A stretch of 64,000 nt of DNA from the NCBI GenBank assembly GCA_000403315.2, contig KE159636.1, positions 370,042-434,041 on the forward strand. Reading direction: 5' to 3'. A model generated the notes under the pieces. That model was not told the origin of the DNA. It did not search any database and was given only the letters and a program-made list of their open reading frames with translations. The stretch is from Lachnospiraceae bacterium A2. GTDB lineage: Bacteria; Bacillota; Clostridia; Lachnospirales; Lachnospiraceae. The first letter of the stretch is position 1; each line of letters opens with the position of its first letter. This document shows, piece after piece, positions 1-8,989 of this stretch. The position numbers and the translations under genes were made by a program.

Positions 1-11
1 TCGCTCCGGGC

Positions 12-118
12 GGTATCATAGCTATCGCTATTATACCATAATCACTTCGTGATGGACTATGGCTGTCTATGCCACTCCGCTTCGCTTCGGGCGGTATAAT
101 ATCATTAGATATTATACC
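12..118. repeat. Cluster of palindromic stem-loops in the gene-free left edge
   Basis: The first 272 bases hold no convincing gene. Three stem-loops are packed into them. The first is at 12-37, with 10-base arms GGTATCATAG and CTATTATACC and one mismatch. A short one is at 41-53, ATCAC / GTGAT. The third is a perfect 11-bp stem at 93-118, GGTATAATATC / GATATTATACC with a 4-base loop. The first and third both follow a GGGC sequence and share the GGTAT...ATACC outline, so they look like two copies of one palindromic repeat. Whether they act as terminators of an upstream gene, or belong to a genome-wide repeat family, cannot be told from here. Confidence 0.6.
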
Positions 119-272
119 ATGGCTATCTCTAAATAATCTCTAAAAATTTCTGCCAGGTTTAGAGAAAGATTAGAGTTTCCTGTGATATTCTCTTGTTAAG
201 ATATTTCTGAACTATTATTTTTGCAGGATGTGCTTTGCAGTCTGCGCATGAATTCAGCAAGGAGGTAAAATC

Positions 273-2651
273 ATGAAGTATGGAAAGTTAAAACGTACCG
301 CAGGAATCCTGTTATCGGCTGTATTGCTTTTGGGAAGCCTTGCAGGGTGCAGCGGGAAGGAAAATGTAGAACCCGGCGCCAGCCCCCAGGGAAATGGGAA
401 CAGCACAGAGGGGGAAGGCGGGGAACAGGCCATGGGGCGTTTTTTGGAAGATGACGTGAAGCTCCCCATTGTGTTCAGCGATATTTTTGACATGAGGAAA
501 TTGGAGGACGGGACTATAAGGGTGATTGGGAACAATGGGGACGACGGATCCAAAACGGTCTGGGATTCCAAGGATTCCGGGGTAAACTGGGAGAAAGCAT
601 TTGATATCCCGGCAGAACTGGAGGACGGAGAGAATGGGTATGTGGATGGCGCAGCCCTTTCTCCCAATGGGCAGTCCGTATGGCTCTACAACAAGGTTGC
701 GGATGGGGGCGTCCGGTGCGTGCTGTACTTGCTGGACCAGAACGGGAGCCTGGCAGAAGTCCCATTTGAACTTCCGGCAGCAGAAGGGAAAAACATTACG
801 TCATCGTCACAGCCTGTAAATACCTCAGAGGACTCCGGGGATGGCGCCGAAGGTGACGGCAGCATATCAAGCATCAGTAACCTGGTGACAGACATTATGT
901 TTTTAGGGAACGACCAGATTCTGGTAGTGGATATGACAGATAAGGTGTTCCAGATAAGCACAGAGGATGGCAGCACGAAGCGGACGTATGAGTTTGGCGC
1001 CACCCAGGAAGCGTGCCAATTTTATACGGCAGGGAAAAAGATGGTTGTGGCGACGTCTACAGAAGCCCTTGTGTATGACACGGAAACTGGGGAGCAGATG
1101 CCCACGGAGGAAGCATTGCAGGGCAGCGTGGCAGACAGCGGGTTTTTCAATGCAGTAGATTCCACGGATGATGGGGAGAGCATTTATTATTTGACGGGGA
1201 AGGGCCTGTTCCATTATAAATTTGGCGGCAGCGTGATGGAGCAGCTAATTGACGGGAGCATGAATTCCCTGGGGGCGCCGGCATTTTACCCAATCGCGCT
1301 GGCAATGCTGGATGAGCAGAACCTGCTGGTGGCGGCAAATGACGAAAATGCAGAAGCGGCAGGAGGGGTTTCCCTGCTGAAATACACCTGGTCGGCAGAC
1401 ACCCCGGCCAAGCCGGATAAGGAACTGAAAGTATATTCCCTGTATAACAACCGGGAACTGCGCCAGGCCATCAGCAATTTCCAGAAAGACCATACCGATA
1501 TTTATGTCAATTACCAGGCGGCAATGTCGGAGGATAACGGCATGACGGTTTCAGACGCGTTAAAAACCCTGACTACGGAAATTATGGCAGGGAAAGGGCC
1601 GGATTTGCTGGTTTTGGACGGGATGCCCATACAGAATTATATGGAAAAAGGGATTTTGAAAGATATTTCCGCGGTGCTGGCAGACGGGGAAGGAAAATAT
1701 TTTGAAAATATTATCAAAGCCTACCAGGGGGATGGCGGGCAGGCATACGCAGTGCCTGCAAGGTTCCTGATCCCAATGGCCCAGGGCAGCAGCGCAAATT
1801 ATACGCCGGGGGAAGATTTTGACACATTTACAAGCAAGCAGGGGGTGCTTTCCGGCATGATCCCGGAAGCAACGGTGGAAAAATTCTGGTATAGCTGCGG
1901 TGCGGCATGGCAAAAGGAAGACGGGACGCTGGATGCAGGGAAAATTACGGACTGGCTGACAAAGCTGAAAAATGCTTATGGGGAATATGACAGGCTCCAG
2001 GAGGAGAGCAGCACAACGTATGGGATTTCAGACGGAGGCGGCGCTTTTACACAGTTTCAGGAGTTATCCCTTAGCTGGGGGGATTTTGACTTGGCATTTG
2101 GAAGATACCGGGTAAATGTAGGGCTGAGCGGCCGGATAGATTATGGACAGCTAAGCGCAGTCAATGAAAAACTGGAGCAAGGGGATTATGGCCTGATGCC
2201 GGGGCAGGCGGGCAATGTGTTCGTGCCATCCATGGTGCTTGGCATCAGCAGCAAGGCAGCCCAGCCGGAAACAGCAGAAGAATTTGTGAAATACCTGCTG
2301 TCCCCGGAAGCCCAGAAGGCAGCCCAGTTTGGCGGGCTCCCAGTGGAACGGGATTCCTTTTTAAGCGTGATTGACGGGCATGAGTATGAAGGGAAGGATA
2401 ATTGGGTTTCAGGCGGCAGCGCCGGGGCTAACGCAGATGAACGGCTTTCCTATAAAATGGAGCCTACGCCAAAAGAGGAAATTGAAAAGATGACGGCTAT
2501 GGCAGAATCCCTGACAGTCCCAGCACTTTTAGATGACGTCATCAAGGATGCAGTCATTGAGCAGGGGACGAAGGTATTGAAAGGGGAAGCTGCCCCGGAA
2601 GAAGCCGCAGACGCCATTATGCAGAAGGTCAATATTTACCTGGCTGAATAA
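273..2651 (+). CDS. Sugar ABC transporter substrate-binding lipoprotein with long N-terminal extension
   Basis: Extracellular solute-binding lipoprotein of 792 residues. It starts with a type II signal peptide (KLKR, hydrophobic stretch, lipobox LAGC with Cys at residue 26) and has a strong AAGGAGG site 7 bases before the ATG. The carbohydrate-binding (family 1 type) fold is confined to the C-terminal half, from about residue 375 (LKVYSLYNN) to the end, with the usual GPDLLVLDG and AEEFVKYLLSPEAQ segments. Ordinary family members are about 430 residues. The extra ~350 residues after the lipobox are acidic and beta-rich, with repeated short strands that resemble a beta-propeller (for example LSPNGQSVWLYN, MFLGNDQILVVD). 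It heads an operon with two permeases. The substrate is probably a sugar or oligosaccharide. No ATPase gene is adjacent, so a shared ATPase elsewhere (MsmK type) is inferred. Confidence 0.85.
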   Translation: MKYGKLKRTAGILLSAVLLLGSLAGCSGKENVEPGASPQGNGNSTEGEGGEQAMGRFLEDDVKLPIVFSDIFDMRKLEDGTIRVIGNNGDDGSKTVWDSKDSGVNWEKAFDIPAELEDGENGYVDGAALSPNGQSVWLYNKVADGGVRCVLYLLDQNGSLAEVPFELPAAEGKNITSSSQPVNTSEDSGDGAEGDGSISSISNLVTDIMFLGNDQILVVDMTDKVFQISTEDGSTKRTYEFGATQEACQFYTAGKKMVVATSTEALVYDTETGEQMPTEEALQGSVADSGFFNAVDSTDDGESIYYLTGKGLFHYKFGGSVMEQLIDGSMNSLGAPAFYPIALAMLDEQNLLVAANDENAEAAGGVSLLKYTWSADTPAKPDKELKVYSLYNNRELRQAISNFQKDHTDIYVNYQAAMSEDNGMTVSDALKTLTTEIMAGKGPDLLVLDGMPIQNYMEKGILKDISAVLADGEGKYFENIIKAYQGDGGQAYAVPARFLIPMAQGSSANYTPGEDFDTFTSKQGVLSGMIPEATVEKFWYSCGAAWQKEDGTLDAGKITDWLTKLKNAYGEYDRLQEESSTTYGISDGGGAFTQFQELSLSWGDFDLAFGRYRVNVGLSGRIDYGQLSAVNEKLEQGDYGLMPGQAGNVFVPSMVLGISSKAAQPETAEEFVKYLLSPEAQKAAQFGGLPVERDSFLSVIDGHEYEGKDNWVSGGSAGANADERLSYKMEPTPKEEIEKMTAMAESLTVPALLDDVIKDAVIEQGTKVLKGEAAPEEAADAIMQKVNIYLAE

Positions 2652-2705
2652 CCAAAGGGAAAAATTATGCATAGGACAGTAAAACCCTCTAAGAAGGGAA
2701 ATCAT

Positions 2706-3545
2706 ATGGCGAAGAAAAAATGGCGGGGCTTTTTCTGGATACTGCCCAGTTTCTCAGGGGTGGCGGCCTTCTACCTCCTGCCCTATGCAGACGTTGTCCG
2801 CCGCTCCTTCCTTGGGGCGGTAGACAACCGGTTTGCAGGGATTTCAAATTATCAGGCAATTATGGGGAACACGGCGTTCCGTCTGGCTGTCAGGAATACC
2901 ATAAAATTCACTTTGTCCTGCATCCCGGTATTAATCCTGCTTGCCCTGGCGTGCGCGGTGGCGCTCTGCCGGAGTAAATATGGCGGCGTTATAAAAAGCG
3001 CATTTCTTATGCCTATGGCGCTCCCGGCGGTTTCCGTGGCGCTGGTGTGGCGGCTCCTGTTCCATTCCCAGGGTCTTTTGAACTACTGGCTGGAACATCT
3101 GGGCTTGGCAGGGCAGGACTGGATGAATGGCAAAAGCGCCTTCTGGATCCTGGTCCTTAGCTATATCTGGAAAAACCTGGGCTATGACATTGTACTGTGG
3201 ATGGCGGGACTGGCAGGGATTTCAGAAAATATTTACGAGGCGGCTAAGGTGGATGGGGCAGGGGAGTGGAAATGCTTCCTGCATATTACCCTGCCAAACT
3301 TAAAGCCGTCCTTCTACACCATAACCGTGCTGTCCTTCCTCAATTCCTTTAAGGTATTCCGGGAAGCATATTTGGTGGCGGGGGATTATCCCCATGAAAG
3401 CATCTATATGATGCAGCATTTATTCAACAATTGGTTCCGTAATTTTTCTTTTGATAAGATGGCGGCAGCGGCAGTGGTGGAAAGCGTGGTATTGCTGGGG
3501 CTGATCCTGCTCCTGCAAAAAACATGGGACAGTGGGGCAGAATGA
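2706..3545 (+). CDS. Sugar ABC transporter permease (MalF/UgpA type)
   Basis: Inner-membrane permease of 279 residues for the upstream solute-binding lipoprotein. It has six predicted membrane spans and the cytoplasmic EAA loop (YEAAKVDGAGEW...LPNLKP, about residues 188-212) that docks with the ATPase. Both are typical of binding-protein-dependent sugar importers. The start at 2706 is preferred over an in-frame ATG at 2667 because GAAGGGA precedes it at normal spacing and the protein then begins MAKKKWRG, as family members do. It ends in an ATGA-type overlap with the second permease. Confidence 0.9.
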   Translation: MAKKKWRGFFWILPSFSGVAAFYLLPYADVVRRSFLGAVDNRFAGISNYQAIMGNTAFRLAVRNTIKFTLSCIPVLILLALACAVALCRSKYGGVIKSAFLMPMALPAVSVALVWRLLFHSQGLLNYWLEHLGLAGQDWMNGKSAFWILVLSYIWKNLGYDIVLWMAGLAGISENIYEAAKVDGAGEWKCFLHITLPNLKPSFYTITVLSFLNSFKVFREAYLVAGDYPHESIYMMQHLFNNWFRNFSFDKMAAAAVVESVVLLGLILLLQKTWDSGAE

Positions 3546-4438
3546 TGGAAAAAAAATTAATCAAAAAAGAATTAATGGAAAAGAAGGGCATACATGCCGG
3601 AAAACTGCTCCTTTGGGGTGTTTTGGCAGTTCTGGCAGCCATTGCCTTATACCCGGTATTTTTCCTTGTTTCCGGCTCTGTGATGGGGGAAGATGAACTG
3701 GGATCCTATCTTGGCCCAGTGGTTTCCGGGAAGGAGGGCTATGCAGAATTCCCGCTGCTGCCGGCCTATCCCACGCTGCGGCATTATGTGGAGGTTTTTT
3801 TGGACTCCCCGGAATTTTTTGTAATGTTCTGGAATTCCGTCAAGATTACGTTTGGGGTGCTGGCAGGGCAGCTTTTGGCAGGCACCATGGCAGCCTGGGG
3901 CTTTGCCAAATATGATTTTCCATGGAAAAAGGGGTTTTTCCTGATTTATATGATCCTGATGCTCCTGCCCTTTCAGGTACTGATGCTTTCGGATTATCTG
4001 GTGCTGGACCGGCTGGGCCTGACGGATAACCTGTGGGGGATTATCCTGCCGGGCGCTTTCTCTACATTTCCGGTGTTTATTATGTACCGGTTTTTTGTGG
4101 AACTTCCAGACAGCCTGCTGGAATCTGCAAGGCTGGACGGGGCGCGGGAATGGCAGCTATTTTGCTATATTGGGCTGCCCATTGGCTCCTCCGGGATTAT
4201 TGCGGCCATGGTGCTGGGGTTTTTGGAATATTGGAGCCTGATAGAGCAGCCCCTGACGTTTTTAAAGGAAAAAAGGCTGTTCCCATTGTCTATTTTCCTG
4301 CCGGACATTACTTCGGCCAGCCAGTCCGGCATGGCGTTTGCAGCGTCCGTGATTACGTTCTTTCCGGCGCTGCTGGTTTTTTTAGGCGGGCAGGATTATC
4401 TGGAGCAGGGGATTATGGCAGGCGCGGTAAAAGAGTAG
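3542..4438 (+). CDS. Carbohydrate ABC transporter permease (MalG/UgpE type)
   Basis: Second permease of the importer, 298 residues, with about six membrane spans and a variant EAA loop (LESARLDGAREWQLF, then GLPIG). Its start codon overlaps the stop of the first permease as ATGA, which suggests translational coupling. An in-frame ATG at 3524 would overlap the previous gene further and is less likely. Together with the preceding permease and lipoprotein it forms a complete importer except for the nucleotide-binding subunit. The first periplasmic loop (roughly residues 45-80) is longer than usual. Confidence 0.9.
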   Translation: MMEKKLIKKELMEKKGIHAGKLLLWGVLAVLAAIALYPVFFLVSGSVMGEDELGSYLGPVVSGKEGYAEFPLLPAYPTLRHYVEVFLDSPEFFVMFWNSVKITFGVLAGQLLAGTMAAWGFAKYDFPWKKGFFLIYMILMLLPFQVLMLSDYLVLDRLGLTDNLWGIILPGAFSTFPVFIMYRFFVELPDSLLESARLDGAREWQLFCYIGLPIGSSGIIAAMVLGFLEYWSLIEQPLTFLKEKRLFPLSIFLPDITSASQSGMAFAASVITFFPALLVFLGGQDYLEQGIMAGAVKE

Positions 4439-4510
4439 GGCAAACAGGCGGGGAACTTAGGAGCGGCTTGCCGTAGTGGGAATACGGCTGCCATGGAAAG
4501 GATTAGGCAG

Positions 4511-5911
4511 ATGGAACGTAAAAAGATAATTAAGGTTTTTGGCGGTTTTCTGGCGGTTATGCTGTCATTTACCATTCTGTCAAGGGCAGTCAGCGGGGCG
4601 TCCACAGCCCAGGTGGAAACGGTGCGCATTAAGACAGGCGCCATCGACCACAGAGTGACAGGCAGCGGCAGGGTAGAGGCAGGCCAGGAGATTGCAGTTT
4701 ATACAGAAAATGGGCAGCGCGTCAAGGAAATCTGCGTGCAGGAGGGGCAGTCCGTAGAAAAGGGGGAACTGCTTTTTACTGTGGATATGGATGAATTGGA
4801 AGAACAGATTCTGGCAGCCCAGCAGGAAATGGAAAAGGCAGGGCTGCAGGACAAAGACGCCCAGAGCAATAAGGGCGTGGAGCAGAGGAACCGTGCCATG
4901 GCAAAAGAGCGGGCAGCCGAGGACTATACCCAGGCCGTTTCAGACGGGGATCATTCTGTGGCGCAGGCAAAGGCGGCATGGGATGCGGCAGAACAGGCAT
5001 TGCAGGAATTTTTGCAGCAGGAGCCTTCCGGCGCCCAGCAGCTAGGGAGCGTTTCCGGTGATGTGACAGGCGGGGACGCCCAGAGCCCGGAAGGCATGTC
5101 CTGGGAGGAAAAGAAAGCCCAGTTGGAGCAGGCTGCAGCAGAAGCCAAGGCAGCTTATGAAACAGCCCTTTCGGCTCGGACGGACAGCGTGAAGTCAGCC
5201 GCAAGGGCATTGGAGGACGCATCCATGCCTACCGCTTCGGACAGTTCTGCCAAGCAGAATGAAATTACCCGCCAGCAGCAGGAACTGGCATTGAAAAAGC
5301 TGCAGGCCCTGAAAGATGCGGAAGGGAAGGTGACGGCGCCGGCCCGGGGCGTGGTAACCCAGATTGCTGTTACCACCGGGGATTTTACTACCGACGGGAC
5401 AGCCATGCGCCTTGCGGACACCTCCAAAGGGTGCAGGCTGGCAGCCACAGTTGATAAGGCGAATGAAAAGTATGTCAGCAAAGGCAGCCAAGTGAACATT
5501 GCCGTTCCCGGCAGCAAGGAGGAAATCACCAATTATGCCGTCAGCAGCGTCACCAGCCATGAAGAAGACCAGACGCTTTTAGAGATTACGGTAGATTTGC
5601 CGGAAGGGGTGCTGGAAGCAGGGGCAATGGCAGAATTTGAGATTGTCCAGAAATCAGAAAATTTTTCCTCGGTTATTCCCATCCAGGCCCTCCGGGAAGA
5701 ACAGAATGGGTATTTTGTGATGGTGGTCCAGGAAGAACAGGGAGTTATGGGAAAAGAACTGGTTGCAAGGCGTTTTGACGTAAGGGTCAAAGATAAAAAC
5801 AGTACCTATGCCGCATTGGAGGATGGGCTCCTGACAGGGGAGCAGGAGATTATCAGCAGTTCCAGCAGGCCGGTTGGGGACGGCAGCCGGGTGAGGAAGA
5901 TGGAAAAATGA
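4511..5911 (+). CDS. HlyD/MacA-like efflux adaptor protein
   Basis: Membrane-anchored adaptor (membrane fusion protein family) of about 466 residues. One N-terminal membrane span (FGGFLAVMLSFTILS) is followed by the first half of a lipoyl-like domain (GRVEAGQEIAVY...VCVQEGQ-type strands) and a long Ala/Glu/Gln-rich coiled-coil hairpin (about residues 80-285). The second lipoyl half (VTAPARGVVTQIAVTTGDF) and a beta-barrel domain complete it. In Gram-positives such proteins link an ABC exporter to the wall side. The ATG at 4511 has AAAGGA 8 bases upstream and is chosen over the one at 4493, which lacks a good site. The next gene overlaps it by 4 bases, so the two form one unit. No exporter ATPase is encoded nearby. 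Confidence 0.8.
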   Translation: MERKKIIKVFGGFLAVMLSFTILSRAVSGASTAQVETVRIKTGAIDHRVTGSGRVEAGQEIAVYTENGQRVKEICVQEGQSVEKGELLFTVDMDELEEQILAAQQEMEKAGLQDKDAQSNKGVEQRNRAMAKERAAEDYTQAVSDGDHSVAQAKAAWDAAEQALQEFLQQEPSGAQQLGSVSGDVTGGDAQSPEGMSWEEKKAQLEQAAAEAKAAYETALSARTDSVKSAARALEDASMPTASDSSAKQNEITRQQQELALKKLQALKDAEGKVTAPARGVVTQIAVTTGDFTTDGTAMRLADTSKGCRLAATVDKANEKYVSKGSQVNIAVPGSKEEITNYAVSSVTSHEEDQTLLEITVDLPEGVLEAGAMAEFEIVQKSENFSSVIPIQALREEQNGYFVMVVQEEQGVMGKELVARRFDVRVKDKNSTYAALEDGLLTGEQEIISSSSRPVGDGSRVRKMEK

Positions 5912-7059
5912 AGAAAATGATTTTTTTGAAAAAATATAACATGCTCTGGCAAAAGCAGCCGAAAACGTTGCTGGCAGCGGCGGCATTGGCCATGTTTGGA
6001 ATCTTTTTTGCATATCTTTCCGCAGCCGCCTGGGGCAGCATGGGATGGGCAAAAGATAAGGTTATGTTTTATCTGCAAAGCCCAATTTCCGTGGAGTCTG
6101 CACTTGAATTATCGGAGAAGAACCAAAAAGTGGCGGAGCAGTACCGCCAGGGGCTGGGAAATGAGATGCCCCTCCCATTCTGTATTTGGGGGCAGAAAGA
6201 CCATGTACTGGTGTCAAATGAAAACCTGTCCAGGCAGATGCGGGCGTCTGCCATCCTGCTCTGCGGCAGCCCGGGCCTTCTCTTTGAGGATTGCCGGGTG
6301 CCTGTGGCAGAGGATTTGGAGGGCTGCCTGCTGGATGAAACAGCAGCATGGGAACTGTTCGGGGATATTGATGCCATTGGCAAAGAGGTGGCCTGCGAAA
6401 ACCGCACCTTTCTTGTAAGGGAGGTCATCCCCGGCAATGAAGGCATTATTTCATTTCAGGCAGGCAGCGCCCTTTTAGGGAAGAAAGGGAACCAGGAAGG
6501 GGAAGCTGCAGGGCAGGAGGGGCAATCCATGGATAAGGTGATGCAGAGGGTAACCGTGCAGAAGCCGGAAGGATGCTCCCTCCATGAGCTGGAATCTATT
6601 TGGTTTAGCCAATTTGGGTATTCCGCTGATTTGCTGGATACGGAATGGATGCGTGGGATTGGCGGGTTCTGTGTGCTGCTGTTCCCCATTAGCTTATGCA
6701 TATTTTTCTGGATATACCTTTACCATCAGTATAAGCGCCAGGGGAACCCTCTGGGGAAAGGGGCGGCGGCAGGGCTTTCTTTGGCTTTGGCAGCAGCCCT
6801 TTTGCTGTTCCTGAAAGGCTTTATCCATATCCCGGACAGCTATATCCCGACACGCTGGTCTGATTTTTCCTTTTGGGCAGGGCTCTGGAAGGAGAAAGCA
6901 GAAGCCGCTGCCCTCCTGCTGCGCGTACCGAAATCAGGCCTGGATGGCGGCTGGATAGGGCTTTTTTCCAAAACAGCCGTGTATGGGATTCTGGCTGAAA
7001 TCTTTCTGGTAACTGGCTGGGCGTTAGCCTGTGGGAATGAGTTTTCAGACACGCTCTAG
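5908..7059 (+). CDS. MacB-like membrane protein, permease without partner ATPase
   Basis: A 383-residue membrane protein starting at an ATGA overlap with the adaptor gene. One span lies near the N-terminus (about residues 18-40). An extracytoplasmic region of about 180 residues follows and resembles the periplasmic core domain of MacB/FtsX permeases (VPVAEDLEGCLLDETAAWELFG, IGKEVACENRTFLVREVIPG are shortened here as VAEDLEG, LLDETAAW, FLVREVIPG). Three C-terminal spans come last. The coupling to an HlyD-like adaptor suggests an export or envelope-stress complex, but the ATP-binding gene expected for a MacAB pair is absent. The C-terminus ends abruptly just after the last span, within an 11-base sequence (7049-7059) that recurs twice elsewhere in the window, so a 3' truncation is possible. 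Function uncertain. Confidence 0.6.
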   Translation: MKKMIFLKKYNMLWQKQPKTLLAAAALAMFGIFFAYLSAAAWGSMGWAKDKVMFYLQSPISVESALELSEKNQKVAEQYRQGLGNEMPLPFCIWGQKDHVLVSNENLSRQMRASAILLCGSPGLLFEDCRVPVAEDLEGCLLDETAAWELFGDIDAIGKEVACENRTFLVREVIPGNEGIISFQAGSALLGKKGNQEGEAAGQEGQSMDKVMQRVTVQKPEGCSLHELESIWFSQFGYSADLLDTEWMRGIGGFCVLLFPISLCIFFWIYLYHQYKRQGNPLGKGAAAGLSLALAAALLLFLKGFIHIPDSYIPTRWSDFSFWAGLWKEKAEAAALLLRVPKSGLDGGWIGLFSKTAVYGILAEIFLVTGWALACGNEFSDTL

Positions 7060-7167
7060 CGAAACGCCAAGGAATATGCTATCATAGGTTCATGGGACAT
7101 TGTGTAAAAGAGCTTGGAAAAATGGATAAGCGGAGCATACATTTTTATGATGGAGGGAATGGATAAA

Positions 7168-7851
7168 ATGGACAGGCCGGTTACAACGTTGTTTATGCTG
7201 ATGTCGGTTGACGGTAAAATAAGCACTGGCGCAACGGACGATTTAGATGTGGACAAAGATTTTCCGCAAATTGCAGGGGTTAGGGAGGGCTTGCACCAAT
7301 ATTATGAAATAGAACAGACAACAGATTTATGGACCCTTAATTCTGGAAGGGTCCAGGCTAAAATCGGCGTCAATACAAAGAAAACGCCAAACAGGACGCC
7401 CGTGTCTTTTGTTTTAATAGATAATAAGCATCTGGATGAAAATGGCATACGTTATTTTTGTGCGTTATCTAAAAATTTTGTGCTGGTTACGTCAAATGCA
7501 GGACATCCGGCATTTCACATAGAGGAAAGTAACCTCCATATCATATACCAAAAAGAACTGTCGCTCAAAGATGCGCTGATAAAACTCAAATCAGAATATG
7601 GCTGTGAGAGGATTACCATACAGACCGGCGGGACGCTAAATGGCTTATTTCTCCGTGAAAAATTATTTGATTATGTGGATATTGTGGTTGCCCCGGTTTT
7701 GGTTGGCGGCAAGGATACGTCTACTTTAATTGATGGCAGCTCCTTGCTTTCACAAAGGGAACTGCCACAGTTAGGCGTCCTGAACCTGCAGGAATGTGTA
7801 GTTTTGGAGAACTCATACTTACGGTTGCGGTATGAGGTAATTCACGGTTAA
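7168..7851 (+). CDS. RibD C-terminal-domain (dihydrofolate-reductase-like) oxidoreductase
   Basis: Predicted NAD(P)H-dependent reductase of the RibD C-terminal / DHFR-like fold, about 227 residues. Supporting segments are the N-terminal strand TLFMLMSVDGKISTG, the central TLNSGRVQAKIG, and the C-terminal nucleotide-binding region ITIQTGGTLNGLFLRE with IVVAPVLVGGKDTSTLIDG. The start at 7168 lies 10 bases after GGAGGG. Upstream in-frame ATGs (7114, 7150, 7159) would put the ribosome site inside the gene. There is no deaminase domain and no riboflavin operon nearby, so it is a stand-alone reductase. The physiological substrate is unknown. Confidence 0.75.
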   Translation: MDRPVTTLFMLMSVDGKISTGATDDLDVDKDFPQIAGVREGLHQYYEIEQTTDLWTLNSGRVQAKIGVNTKKTPNRTPVSFVLIDNKHLDENGIRYFCALSKNFVLVTSNAGHPAFHIEESNLHIIYQKELSLKDALIKLKSEYGCERITIQTGGTLNGLFLREKLFDYVDIVVAPVLVGGKDTSTLIDGSSLLSQRELPQLGVLNLQECVVLENSYLRLRYEVIHG

Positions 7852-8109
7852 CTTCCGGCTTGCCAAACCTAAATTTGGGCAGGTATGGGCGGAAGAAGGT
7901 TTTATGCTGGATTTTTGCAAGCACAGCTTGCAACAGATGCCAACAGGAAGGCAGAAAAAGAAAGAATCTGTTGGCTTTTAGCCTTTGGGGATGGTATAAT
8001 GGAAGAAGTTAGAAGCCGGGGCAAGATCCAGCCGCCTTGGCTAATGGCGGGGATATTGCCATACACAGAAAAAAGCATAGAATGAAAACACAGAAAGGGG
8101 GCTTAGCCC

Positions 8110-8463
8110 ATGGGCTGCCTATTTGTCGAATATCCAAAATGCAGCACCTGCAAGAAAGCAAAGCAGTGGCTTGAGGAGCATAACATAACATTTGAGGACC
8201 GTAACATCAAGGAACAGAACCCTGCAAAGGAAGAACTGAAAGAATGGCATGAAAAAAGCGGGCTGGACATCAAGCGTTTTTTCAATACCAGCGGTATGCT
8301 GTATAAAGAAATGAAATTAAAGGACCGGCTGCCGGAACTGTCCTTAGAGGAGAAGTACAGCCTGCTTTCCACGGATGGGATGCTGGTGAAACGCCCGGTC
8401 CTTATAACGGAAAAAGGCATTGCCACTGGCTTTAAGCCGGAGGAATGGGAAAAACTGTTCTGA
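8110..8463 (+). CDS. ArsC/Spx-family thioredoxin-fold protein
   Basis: A 117-residue protein of the arsenate reductase / Spx-MgsR family. It has the N-terminal motif FVEYPKCSTCKKAKQWLEEH (Cys11 and Cys14), the DRNIKEQNPAKEEL helix region and the C-terminal cis-proline strand KRPVLITEKG typical of the fold. A GGGGG ribosome site precedes the ATG. The CxxC form is shared by Spx-like redox regulators and by many poorly characterised relatives. No ars operon is present, so arsenate reduction should not be assumed. The 258 bases upstream contain no supportable gene. Confidence 0.8.
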   Translation: MGCLFVEYPKCSTCKKAKQWLEEHNITFEDRNIKEQNPAKEELKEWHEKSGLDIKRFFNTSGMLYKEMKLKDRLPELSLEEKYSLLSTDGMLVKRPVLITEKGIATGFKPEEWEKLF

Positions 8464-8519
8464 AATAACCAACCACAGGATGCTGTTTGGGGCAATGTTT
8501 AGGAAAGGCTGTTTGTAGA

Positions 8520-8858
8520 ATGGGAAAGATATTAAAGGCATTTCTGGGATTGAACCAGAAAGAGGAAACATTTGTGCCAAAAGAGGGAGCCATAAGGGAG
8601 CATTTTATATTTACCGGAAGGGTACAGGGCGTAGGCTTCCGGTACCGTGCCGGGAACCTTGCGGCTCATTATGGGGTGACTGGATGGGTGCGGAATAATG
8701 CGGATGGCTCTGTAGAAGCGGAGATGCAGGGCAGGGAAGAAGAATTGGACAAAATCGTCCAGGCGCTGCAGCAGGACAGCTATATCCGCATAGACTGGCT
8801 GGAGAGGGACAGGATGGAGCCAGAACCGGGGGAACGGAAGTTTTCCGTCCGGTATTGA
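8520..8858 (+). CDS. acyP: Acylphosphatase
   Basis: Small enzyme (about 112 residues) that hydrolyses acyl phosphates. The C-terminal ~90 residues contain the full family signature: GRVQGVGFRYRAGNLA with the phosphate-binding Arg, then GVTGWVRNNADGSVEAEMQG with the catalytic Asn. The ATG at 8520 has AGGAAAGG 11 bases upstream. A TTG at 8487 would add 11 unlikely residues. The N-terminal ~25 residues (GKILKAFLGLNQKEE) lie outside the usual domain. Confidence 0.9.
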   Translation: MGKILKAFLGLNQKEETFVPKEGAIREHFIFTGRVQGVGFRYRAGNLAAHYGVTGWVRNNADGSVEAEMQGREEELDKIVQALQQDSYIRIDWLERDRMEPEPGERKFSVRY

Positions 8859-8989
8859 CTGGCTGGCAGGTAGCTGCGTATTTTAGGTTTGGGACGGGAG
8901 CGTTCCATTTGGCATAGATTTGGTAAAACAGAAAGAAAGGGACAGAAAAATGGTTTTTTAAACATCAGCAAAATAAAGGAGGAGAAGTT

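Noticed and set aside
7885-8085. Small open frame between the reductase and ArsC-like genes
   Set aside because: No ribosome site, mixed composition and no recognisable features. The gap is better left as non-coding.
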